This document shows positions 29,611-38,390 of a stretch of 43,500 nucleotides of DNA, piece after piece (the stretch's first letter is position 1; every line of letters begins with the position of its first letter). The notes beneath the pieces were generated by a model. It did not search any database. It was not told the DNA's origin and saw only the letters and a program-made list of their open reading frames with translations. The stretch covers positions 1 to 43,500 of the forward strand of contig DVLQ01000057.1 in NCBI GenBank assembly GCA_018715395.1, read 5' to 3'. The position numbers and the translations under genes were made by a program. The stretch is from Candidatus Coprocola pullicola. GTDB lineage: Bacteria; Bacillota; Clostridia; Lachnospirales; Anaerotignaceae.

Positions 29611-31554
29611 ATGGAAAAGCTAACAATAGGTATGAAAAAAAGATTGTTGGTATTTTTATTTTTATCCACCATAGGTTGTTTGATATTGTTTGCAAGAGTG
29701 ATATATATACAAGTAGTACTGGGAGAAGAACTGCAAAAACAAGCATATGAACAACAAACAAGAGATAGACTCATTGCGCCAAAAAGAGGAAGTATATTAG
29801 ATAGAAATGGCGTTGGCATTGCAATGACGAAAACTGTCAATACTATCAGTGTGATTCCGGCTCAAATCAAACAACCAGAACAAACAGCAAAATATTTGGC
29901 GGAAATATTGGAATTAGAATATGATACGGTATTAGAAAAAGTAAAACAAAAAGTGGCTTTGGTACGGATTAAAAGTAAAGTAGAAAAGGAGGTTGCCAAT
30001 GAAATACGAAAAAAAGAATTGCCTGGCGTTGTAATAGATGAAGATATCAAAAGGGTTTACCCCTATTCCACATTAGCGGCACAGGTAATTGGTTTTGTAG
30101 GAAAGGATAATCAAGGTATTATCGGTTTGGAATCAAAGTATGATACATATTTAAAAGGAAAAGAAGGAAAAATATTGACATTAACAGATTCCAGAGGGAT
30201 TACGGTAGATAATACACAGGAAAGAATTCCTCCAGAGGATGGAAAAAATATTGTAACAAGTATTGATGTTGTAATACAACAGTATGCAGAACAAACATTA
30301 GCAAAAGCTGTAGAAGCAAAAGGAGCGAAAAATGGTGTCATCATTGTTATGAATCCTCAAAATGGGGAAATCTATGCTATGGCTAATTATCCTAGCTTTG
30401 ACTTGAATGAACCTTTTACAATCAATAACGAAGAATTAGCCAATGCTTGGGAGTATTTCAGTGAGCAGGAAAAAAATGATGCACTCAATCAAATGTGGAG
30501 AAATACGGCAATCAATGATACTTATGAGCCTGGCAGTACTTTTAAAACAATCACATCTTCGGCAGGGTTGGAAGAAGGGGTTGTGACGCCGGAAAGCTCC
30601 TTTGTATGCAATGGGTATCATGTAGTAGGAGGAAGACAAATTAAATGCTGGAGATATCCTAGAACTCATGGAGCAGAAACATTTGTACAGGGAGTTCAAA
30701 ATTCTTGTAATCCTGTTTTTATGATTGTGGCAGAAAGACTGGGAGCAGAGATATTTGCTAATTATATGAAAAAATTTGGTTTTGCAGAAAAAACAGGAAT
30801 AGACTTACCTGGAGAAGCAGTGGGAATTATGCATAAAACAGAGGATATTGGACCTGTGGAGCTAGCGACCATGTCTTTTGGTCAGTCTTTTCAAATTACG
30901 CCATTGCAGCTTTTGAGAGCTGTTTCAGCTATTATCAATGGAGGGTATTTGGTAACGCCTCACATTGGTATGGAAATTACAGATGAAAATGGCGCTGTTG
31001 TGGAAACGTTTTCCTATGAAAAAGGAGAACAAGTGATTTCTGAAAAAACATCACAACAAATGAAAACAATATTGGAAAGTGTTGTTTCAGAGGGAACCGG
31101 TAATAAGGCGTATATTCCCGGTTACCGTATTGGAGGCAAAACGGCAACTTCTGAAAAATTGCCCAGAAAAAGCGGAAAATATATTGCCTCTTTTTTAACA
31201 TTTGCTCCGGCAGAAAATCCCCAAGTATTATCTCTTGTTTTAATCAATGAGCCTCAGGGAAACTATTATGGCGGCACGGTTGCAGGTCCTGTGATGAAGG
31301 AACTATTACAAAATATATTGCCTTATTTAGGCATTGAACCGATTTATACAGAAAAAGAAATGCAATTGGAAGAAGTGCAAAAAATAGAAGTAGAAAACTT
31401 TGTTGGTATGACAGTACAAGAGGCAAAAAAAGCATTGTATGAACAAAACATTACCTATGAAATACAAGGAGAAGGAGAAAGTATTATATCACAAATTCCT
31501 AAAGAAGGAGAACTAGTCAATCAGGATACGAAAATACTTCTTTTTACACAATGA
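29611..31554 (+). CDS. Class B penicillin-binding protein with one PASTA-like repeat (SpoVD-like)
   Basis: SxxK 'GSTFKT', 'SCN', KTG-box variant 'GGKTATSEKLPRKSGKY', one C-terminal PASTA repeat. Alternative start ATG 29629. Confidence 0.9.
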   Translation: MEKLTIGMKKRLLVFLFLSTIGCLILFARVIYIQVVLGEELQKQAYEQQTRDRLIAPKRGSILDRNGVGIAMTKTVNTISVIPAQIKQPEQTAKYLAEILELEYDTVLEKVKQKVALVRIKSKVEKEVANEIRKKELPGVVIDEDIKRVYPYSTLAAQVIGFVGKDNQGIIGLESKYDTYLKGKEGKILTLTDSRGITVDNTQERIPPEDGKNIVTSIDVVIQQYAEQTLAKAVEAKGAKNGVIIVMNPQNGEIYAMANYPSFDLNEPFTINNEELANAWEYFSEQEKNDALNQMWRNTAINDTYEPGSTFKTITSSAGLEEGVVTPESSFVCNGYHVVGGRQIKCWRYPRTHGAETFVQGVQNSCNPVFMIVAERLGAEIFANYMKKFGFAEKTGIDLPGEAVGIMHKTEDIGPVELATMSFGQSFQITPLQLLRAVSAIINGGYLVTPHIGMEITDENGAVVETFSYEKGEQVISEKTSQQMKTILESVVSEGTGNKAYIPGYRIGGKTATSEKLPRKSGKYIASFLTFAPAENPQVLSLVLINEPQGNYYGGTVAGPVMKELLQNILPYLGIEPIYTEKEMQLEEVQKIEVENFVGMTVQEAKKALYEQNITYEIQGEGESIISQIPKEGELVNQDTKILLFTQ

Positions 31555-31574
31555 GCAATGTATTGGAAAAATTA

Positions 31575-31603
31575 TTTGTAATCTATTCCAAATGTGCTAT
31601 AAT
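31575..31603 (+). promoter_or_regulatory. Putative internal extended -10 promoter upstream of murE
   Basis: TTTGTA-N17-TATAAT with TGC directly before the -10. Confidence 0.7.
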
Positions 31604-31673
31604 AAAACGGCGTAAAGCAATATAGAAAAGGATAGAATAGACATGTTAACCACATAAGGAGGTTGGAGAATAT

Positions 31674-33125
31674 ATGAAGCTTTTAGAGCTATTAAAGGGC
31701 ATAGAATATAGTGTAGTACAGGGAAGAATGGATACAAAAATACAAAAACCTGTTTATGATTCCAGAAAAGTGGAAAAAGGAGATTTATTTGTCTGTATTA
31801 CAGGGTTTCAAACAGATGGTCACAAATATGTTAAAAATGCAGTAGATGCAGGAGCTGTTGCAATACTTTGTGAAAAGCAAATACAAATAGAAGATGACAT
31901 TGTTGTGATACAAACAAAAAATACAAGAGAAGCTTTGGCGTTGCTATCAGCTAATTTCTATGACCACCCTTCTAATAAAATGAATGTAATTGGTGTGACA
32001 GGAACAAATGGAAAAACAACGACAACTTATTTGATAAAATCTGTTTTGGATAAAATTGGTCATAAAGTAGGCATTGTAGGAACCATTGAAAACCGCATTG
32101 GCAATAAAGTACTGCATACAGAAAGAACAACGCCTGAATCATTGGAATTGGAAGCCCTTTTTCAACAGATGTATCAAGAGGGGGTTAAAGATGTTGTGAT
32201 GGAGGTTTCCTCTCACTCGCTGGATTTGCATAGAGTAGACGCCATACAATACAATATCAGTATTTTCACAAATTTGACACAAGACCACTTAGATTATCAC
32301 AAAACAATGGAAAACTATAAAATGGCAAAATCTCTTTTGTTTCAAAGATGCGATGCCAGTGTCATCAATATAGATGATGCAGCCGGTCATTTTATGAAAG
32401 AAAAAGCCAAGGGGAGAGTGATTACATTCGGTATTGATACAAAGGCAGATTTACAGGCAAAAAACATAGAAATATCAGCCGATGGCGCAAAATTTACATT
32501 GAAGTATCAACAAAAAAAATATGACATTACATTGCATACACCCGGCAGATTTAGTATTTACAACGCATTAGGAGCCATTGGAGCCTGTGTTTTGATGAAT
32601 ATTGCAATGGAAGATATTGTTGCGGGACTGGAAAATGTGCAAGGAGTTTCAGGAAGATTTCAGACCATAAAAAACAAAAAAGGATACAATGCTATTGTAG
32701 ATTATGCTCATACCCCAGATGGTTTGGAAAATATATTAAACACGGCAAGGGAATTTGTAAAAGGGAGAATCATTACAGTATTTGGCTGCGGTGGTGACAG
32801 AGATAGAACAAAAAGACCGATTATGGGTGAAATTGCCGGAAAACTTTCTGATTACTGCATTATCACATCAGATAACCCCAGAACAGAAAATCCTGCTTTG
32901 ATACTGGAGGATGTGGAAGAAGGGGTCAAAAAGACAAATTGTGCCTATACAAAAATGGTAGATAGAAGGGAAGCTATTTGCCATGGGGTAGAATATGCAA
33001 AAGAAGGAGACGTTATTGTCATCGCCGGAAAGGGACATGAAAATTATCAAATATTTGCAGACAAAACAATACATTTTGATGATGTGGAAGAAGTGCGGAA
33101 AGCCTTTGGAGGGGATGTTTTATGA
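31674..33125 (+). CDS. murE: UDP-MurNAc-tripeptide synthetase, likely meso-DAP type
   Basis: 'GVTGTNGKTTTTYLIKS', 'DYAHTPDGLENIL', substrate motif 'DNPR'. Confidence 0.95.
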   Translation: MKLLELLKGIEYSVVQGRMDTKIQKPVYDSRKVEKGDLFVCITGFQTDGHKYVKNAVDAGAVAILCEKQIQIEDDIVVIQTKNTREALALLSANFYDHPSNKMNVIGVTGTNGKTTTTYLIKSVLDKIGHKVGIVGTIENRIGNKVLHTERTTPESLELEALFQQMYQEGVKDVVMEVSSHSLDLHRVDAIQYNISIFTNLTQDHLDYHKTMENYKMAKSLLFQRCDASVINIDDAAGHFMKEKAKGRVITFGIDTKADLQAKNIEISADGAKFTLKYQQKKYDITLHTPGRFSIYNALGAIGACVLMNIAMEDIVAGLENVQGVSGRFQTIKNKKGYNAIVDYAHTPDGLENILNTAREFVKGRIITVFGCGGDRDRTKRPIMGEIAGKLSDYCIITSDNPRTENPALILEDVEEGVKKTNCAYTKMVDRREAICHGVEYAKEGDVIVIAGKGHENYQIFADKTIHFDDVEEVRKAFGGDVL

Positions 33126-34498
33126 TACCTATGAAATTGGAAAAGGTAGCAGAAATAGTAGACGGCACCTTTGTAGGAAATGCCCAAGGATTGGAAAAAG
33201 AAGCCTGTGGGCTGGAGAGCGATTCCCGCAGAGTGAAAAAGGGAGATATTTTTGCAGCCATTGTTGGGGAAAGAGTAGATGGGCATGATTTTATAGAGCA
33301 GGCTTTTGAAATGGGGGCTGTTTGTTGTTTTGCACAAAAAGATACTCCTGTAAAAAAGAATCAATATATAATTCGTGTCAAAAGTGTTGTAAAAGCAATG
33401 CTGGATTTGGCGGCGTATTATATTAAACTGTTAGACGTACCGGTGATTGCTGTAACAGGAAGCGTTGGAAAAACTACTACAAAAGATATGATTGCCTCCA
33501 TATTGGAACAAAAATATACCGTATTAAAAACTGCCGGAAATTATAATACCAATATTGGTATGCCTCTTATGATAGCACAGTTGACAAAAGAACATGATGT
33601 TGCAGTGTTGGAGATGGGGATGAACAGTTTTGGAGAAATTTATAATCTTTCTATGGTAGCCAAACCCATTATTGCTGTGATTACAAACATTGGCGTGGCT
33701 CACATTGAAATGCTGGGAAGCCGGGATGGTATTTTGAAAGCAAAATGTGAAGTGTTTGACGGCATGAATGAAGAAGGCATTGCCATACTGAATGCAGATA
33801 ATGATAAATTGCAGACGTTAGAAGGAAAAATTTCACAAAAAATTATATGGTATGGTATAGAAAATAAAAGAGAAATTTATGCAGAAAATATAAAAAACAA
33901 TGGAGTGGAGTCTATTTGCTGCACAATTTATACGCCAAAAGGTTGTTTTGATGTAACCATTGCTGTGGCGGGAGAACATATGGTGATGAATGCTTTGGCT
34001 GCAACTGCCGCCGCACTGGAAATGGGATTATCTTTGAAACAAATACAAAAGGGCATTGCTGATTTTGTGCCGACAAAAATGCGTATGAATATTATAAAAA
34101 CACAAAACGGTTTTACATTGATAAATGACGTTTATAATGCAAATCCTGTTTCTATGAAATCTTCTATTGACGTTTTGGCACAAGCAGAAGGCAGAAAGGT
34201 TGCAATACTCGGTTTTATGGGAGAACTGGGAGAAAAAGAAAAACAAATGCATAAGCAAGTGGGAGAATATGTGGGAGAAAAGCAAATTGATATGCTCATT
34301 TCAATAGGAGATATGGCGCAATATTATGATGAAGGAGCAAGAGAAAAGGGTACAAAAGAAATCCACCATTTTGAAAGTCAGCAAGCATTTTGGCAAAAAG
34401 GCATATCCTTATTAAAAAAGGGAGATACAATTTTGCTGAAAGCTTCCAGAAGCAGACAGTTTGAAAAAACAGTGGAAAAATTACAAGGGGTGAATTAA
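33122..34498 (+). CDS. murF: UDP-MurNAc-tripeptide-D-Ala-D-Ala ligase
   Basis: 'AVTGSVGKTTTKDMIASIL', 'NDVYNANPVSMKSSIDVLA'. Confidence 0.95.
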   Translation: MIPMKLEKVAEIVDGTFVGNAQGLEKEACGLESDSRRVKKGDIFAAIVGERVDGHDFIEQAFEMGAVCCFAQKDTPVKKNQYIIRVKSVVKAMLDLAAYYIKLLDVPVIAVTGSVGKTTTKDMIASILEQKYTVLKTAGNYNTNIGMPLMIAQLTKEHDVAVLEMGMNSFGEIYNLSMVAKPIIAVITNIGVAHIEMLGSRDGILKAKCEVFDGMNEEGIAILNADNDKLQTLEGKISQKIIWYGIENKREIYAENIKNNGVESICCTIYTPKGCFDVTIAVAGEHMVMNALAATAAALEMGLSLKQIQKGIADFVPTKMRMNIIKTQNGFTLINDVYNANPVSMKSSIDVLAQAEGRKVAILGFMGELGEKEKQMHKQVGEYVGEKQIDMLISIGDMAQYYDEGAREKGTKEIHHFESQQAFWQKGISLLKKGDTILLKASRSRQFEKTVEKLQGVN

Positions 34499-34501
34499 AT
34501 T

Positions 34502-35476
34502 TTGGAACAGTTGGTACAAGGGATTTATGCAATTATCATTTCATTTGTAATCGGTGTAATACTTTGCCCGATTATCATACCTATATTGCATAAAATGAAA
34601 TACGGTCAAACAGAACGTGACGATGGACCTCAAAGCCATTTAAAAAAGCAGGGGACCCCCACTATGGGGGGCATTGCCATACTCATTGCATTTTGTGGAG
34701 GCAGTTTCTTTTTTTTAAAAGGCAATTATGATGGCATTGCTGTTGTGCTTGTCACATTAGGATTTGGTATCATTGGTTATATTGACGATTATATCAAAGT
34801 GGTAAAAAAACGCTCTTTGGGATTAAAACCTATGCAAAAAATCATAGGACAGCTTGTAATTACAGGAGCATTTGCTTGCTATCTTCATGCTTCGGGTGTC
34901 GGAAGTGAATTGTTGATTCCTTTTACAAGAGGTATGACAGTTGATTTAGGAATACTTTTTGTGCCATTTTTAATTGTAGCCGTATTGGGAACGGTAAATG
35001 GCGTGAATTTAACAGATGGATTAGATGGTTTGGCAAGTGGAGTGACGCTGATTGTAGCTGTATTTTTTATGCTTGTATCTTGGGGAGCGGGAAGTGGTAT
35101 TTCTCCTGTTTGTGGTAGTGTGATTGGCGCATTGTTAGCATTTTTGATATTTAACGCTTATCCTGCAAGAGTATTTATGGGAGATACAGGTTCTTTGGCA
35201 TTGGGAGGTTTTGTAGCTTCGGTAGCATTTTTGCTGAAAATGCCCATATTCATTGTCATTGTAGGATTTATATATCTTTTGGAATCTGTTTCTGTGATGA
35301 TACAAGTGCTGTATTTTAAAAAGACAGGAGGAAAAAGATTTTTTAAAATGGCGCCCATTCATCATCATTTTGAACTTTGTGGTTGGAGTGAAACAAAGGT
35401 TGTGACAGTGTTTTATATTGTAACAACAATTTTATGTTTGATAGCGTTTTTAGGCTGTCGCTATTTATTTGTATAG
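34502..35476 (+). CDS. mraY: Phospho-N-acetylmuramoyl-pentapeptide-transferase
   Basis: 'GQTERDDGPQSHLKKQGTPTMGG', 'VNLTDGLDGLASG', 'MAPIHHHFELCGWSE'; TTG start. Confidence 0.96.
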   Translation: MEQLVQGIYAIIISFVIGVILCPIIIPILHKMKYGQTERDDGPQSHLKKQGTPTMGGIAILIAFCGGSFFFLKGNYDGIAVVLVTLGFGIIGYIDDYIKVVKKRSLGLKPMQKIIGQLVITGAFACYLHASGVGSELLIPFTRGMTVDLGILFVPFLIVAVLGTVNGVNLTDGLDGLASGVTLIVAVFFMLVSWGAGSGISPVCGSVIGALLAFLIFNAYPARVFMGDTGSLALGGFVASVAFLLKMPIFIVIVGFIYLLESVSVMIQVLYFKKTGGKRFFKMAPIHHHFELCGWSETKVVTVFYIVTTILCLIAFLGCRYLFV

Positions 35477-35498
35477 TTATTAGAAAGAGGGTTTTTTT

Positions 35499-36851
35499 TT
35501 GGATTATAATGGAAAAAAAGTGCTTGTTTGCGGTATGGCAAGAAGCGGCATTGCAGCGGCAGAATTATTGTGTGAAAAAGGCGCTGTTGTAACATTGCAG
35601 GATTTAAAAGAAAAGGAAAAATTAGGCGATATTTCTTTGTTAGAAAAAAAGGGGATTGTAATTTATGCGGGAAAAAATCCCGACGATATTATTTTGGAAC
35701 AGGATTTGATTGTATTGAGTCCCGGAATTGCTTGTGATTTACCTTTTGTAAAAAAAGCGGAAGAAAACAATATTCCTCTTTGGAGCGAAGTAGAACTGGC
35801 TTATACCATGACGCCATGCCCTGTGATTGCCATTACAGGAACCAATGGAAAAACAACAACTACTACTTTGGTAGGGGAATTATTAAAAGCACAATATCCT
35901 AATACTGCTGTGGTAGGAAATATTGGTCTACCTTATAGCCAAAAGGTGAAAAGCCTTACAAAACAGGATTGGGTTGTAGCGGAAATCAGCAGTTTTCAAA
36001 TGGAAAAAGCACATACATTTCACCCCAAAATTAGCGCTGTATTAAACATTACACCGGACCATTTGAATAGACATAAAACAATGGAAACTTATATTGCTAT
36101 GAAAGAAAAGGTTTGGCAAAACCAAACAAAACAAGACTATTGTATACTAAATAGGGAAGATGCTGTATGCAGGGCTATGGCAGAAAAAACAAAAGCAAAT
36201 GTATTTTTCTTTAGCAGTCAAAGGGTGTTAGAAGAAGGCATTTATTTAGAAAATGGTTTTGTAAAGCTTTCTTGGCAAGGGATAAGAGAAACATTGTTTC
36301 ATGTAGATGAATTAAAATTATTAGGAATTCATAATTATGAAAATGTTATGGCGGCTTGTGCTATTGCTGTTTGTGCAAATGTTGCACTGGAAAAAATAAT
36401 AAAAATAACAAAACAATTTCCTGGGGTTGCTCACAGAATAGAATATGTAGCCACTATAAATGATGTAGAATATTATAACGATTCAAAGGGAACAAATACA
36501 GATGCGGCTATCAGAGCCATATTGGCTATGAAACGACCTATTATACTGATTGGAGGCGGTTATGACAAAGGTGTTTCCTTTAAAGAATGGGTAAAATTAT
36601 TTCCAGGCAGAGTAAAGGAAGCAGTATTGATTGGTGTAACGGCAGACCAAATTGAAAAAGAAGCAAAAGAAGTTGGTTTTGACGCAGTTTCAAAATGTGA
36701 GACATTTCAAGAAGCAGTGACTCTTTGTTATCAAAAAGCACAGCCGGGAGATTGCGTATTGCTTTCACCTGCTTGTGCAAGCTGGGGTATGTTTGACAAC
36801 TATGAACAAAGAGGAGATTTGTTTAAAAAGTTGGTAAAAGCATATTTATAA
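35499..36851 (+). CDS. murD: UDP-N-acetylmuramoylalanine-D-glutamate ligase
   Basis: 'VLVCGMARSGIAAAELL', 'AITGTNGKTTTTTLVGELL', 'LSPACASWGMFDNYEQRGDLF'; TTG start. Confidence 0.95.
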   Translation: MDYNGKKVLVCGMARSGIAAAELLCEKGAVVTLQDLKEKEKLGDISLLEKKGIVIYAGKNPDDIILEQDLIVLSPGIACDLPFVKKAEENNIPLWSEVELAYTMTPCPVIAITGTNGKTTTTTLVGELLKAQYPNTAVVGNIGLPYSQKVKSLTKQDWVVAEISSFQMEKAHTFHPKISAVLNITPDHLNRHKTMETYIAMKEKVWQNQTKQDYCILNREDAVCRAMAEKTKANVFFFSSQRVLEEGIYLENGFVKLSWQGIRETLFHVDELKLLGIHNYENVMAACAIAVCANVALEKIIKITKQFPGVAHRIEYVATINDVEYYNDSKGTNTDAAIRAILAMKRPIILIGGGYDKGVSFKEWVKLFPGRVKEAVLIGVTADQIEKEAKEVGFDAVSKCETFQEAVTLCYQKAQPGDCVLLSPACASWGMFDNYEQRGDLFKKLVKAYL

Positions 36852-36878
36852 AATTAAAATAAAAAGAGGTGTGAACCT

Positions 36879-38006
36879 ATGGCAACTGCCTCTACTGGCA
36901 AAAAAATGAAAACAGTAAAAAAGAAACCTTTAAAAGCATCTTATGATTATATGGTGTTTTTTGTAGTAATACTGCTTGTATTGTTTGGCATTGTAATGGT
37001 GTTTAGCTCCAGTTATTACAATGCCATGAAGGATTATAACGATATGTTTTATTTTATGAAAAGACAGCTAAGAAACGGCTTGTTAGGCTGTGTTGGCATG
37101 ATATTTATGATGAATTTTCCTTATCGTCATATCAGACGATTTACATTGTTGGCATATATTGGAGGCTGCGTGCTGCTGATACTTTTGATTCCCTTTGGTA
37201 CAGTGGCAAATGGACAAAAAAGGTGGCTTTGGGGATTTCAGCCTTCTGAAATTGTAAAGGTAACAACCATATTATTCTTATCTCATTACATATGTATATA
37301 TAAAGAGAGTTTAAAAGATTTTGCAGGCTTTTTAAAATGTCTTGCTATTGTAGCCATTCCATGTGCAATGATTGCTGTTACAAATTTTAGTACAGCGCTT
37401 TTATTGGCTATGATTGGAGGGGCGGTACTTTTTGCGGCAGGGTTTTCTTTAAAATATTTTGCAATGATTGCCGGACCGGCGGTAGGTGCAGGAGCCATTG
37501 CTGTTTTGCTGCCGGCGGTAAGATATCGTTTGGAACGTATACAGATATGGCTGGACCCTTTTTCAGATCCAACAGACGCTGGATATCAGATTATACAAGG
37601 ACTGTATGCTTTGGCATCAGGAGGATTGTTTGGATTAGGCATTGGGCAAAGCCGGCAAAAAACATTTTTACCGGAAGCCCACAATGATATTATATTTGCT
37701 ATTATAGCGGAAGAACTGGGAATGGTAGGAGCAGGCATTGTCATACTTTTATTTTTTATATTGATATGGCGTGGTATTAAAATTGCCATGAATGCTCAAG
37801 ACCAGTTTGGAAGTCTTGTAGCAACGGGAATTACAGCGCAAATTGCTTTTCAAAGTATCATCAATATTGCTGTTACCACAAATACCATACCAAATACAGG
37901 ACAGCCGCTGCCTTTTGTAAGCTATGGTGGTACGTCGCTTGCTATTATGATGACGATGATGGGAGTTTTATTAAATATTTCCAGATATCAAAAAGGAATG
38001 GATTAG
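36879..38006 (+). CDS. SEDS-family glycosyltransferase FtsW/SpoVE
   Basis: 'VMVFSSSYYNAM', 'GLFGLGIGQSRQKTFLPEAHNDIIFAIIAEELG', 'PFVSYGGTSL'. Confidence 0.93.
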   Translation: MATASTGKKMKTVKKKPLKASYDYMVFFVVILLVLFGIVMVFSSSYYNAMKDYNDMFYFMKRQLRNGLLGCVGMIFMMNFPYRHIRRFTLLAYIGGCVLLILLIPFGTVANGQKRWLWGFQPSEIVKVTTILFLSHYICIYKESLKDFAGFLKCLAIVAIPCAMIAVTNFSTALLLAMIGGAVLFAAGFSLKYFAMIAGPAVGAGAIAVLLPAVRYRLERIQIWLDPFSDPTDAGYQIIQGLYALASGGLFGLGIGQSRQKTFLPEAHNDIIFAIIAEELGMVGAGIVILLFFILIWRGIKIAMNAQDQFGSLVATGITAQIAFQSIINIAVTTNTIPNTGQPLPFVSYGGTSLAIMMTMMGVLLNISRYQKGMD

Positions 38007-38040
38007 TATGGTATAAAAAATACTTTGTGTAAAAAAAGTG

Positions 38041-38069
38041 TTGACAAATGTGAAAAGGTTTACTAAAAT
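38041..38069 (+). promoter_or_regulatory. Putative sigmaA promoter of valS leader
   Basis: TTGACA-N17-TAAAAT. Confidence 0.8.
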
Positions 38070-38084
38070 TTGTATAAGAAAAAA

Positions 38085-38317
38085 GCGTTGAGAAAGAGGA
38101 GTACCTATTTGACTGCTTTCAGAGAGAAAAACAAAAGGTGTAAGTTTTTTAGTGAGAAAAATAGGGAAGGTAGCTTTGGAGCTTTTTTGCTGAAGCATTT
38201 GTGAGTAAGCAAAAACGGTTTGTCTCGTTATAGGCTTTTGAGTGCCTATTTGATGAAAATAGGAAAAAAGGTGGTACCACGAGCTTTCGTCCTTTCATAG
38301 GATGAAAGCTTTTTTTA
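38085..38317 (+). promoter_or_regulatory. T-box riboswitch, valine-specific leader of valS
   Basis: T-box sequence AAGGTGGTACCACGAG (about 38269-38284), terminator AGCTTTC...GAAAGCTTTTTTT (38282-38317); plausible GUA specifier 38170-38172; upstream of valS. Confidence 0.92.
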
Positions 38318-38390
38318 TATCAAATATGACATTTTGCTATCACAGATGAAGTGTTCTATAAAAAAATAATAAAAATATATAGGAGGAGAA

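Noticed and set aside
29223-29840. 205-aa antisense ORF across the pbpB/spoVD junction
   Set aside because: Overlaps conserved PASTA-coding sequence and the terminator; low-complexity Ser/Phe-rich shadow translation.
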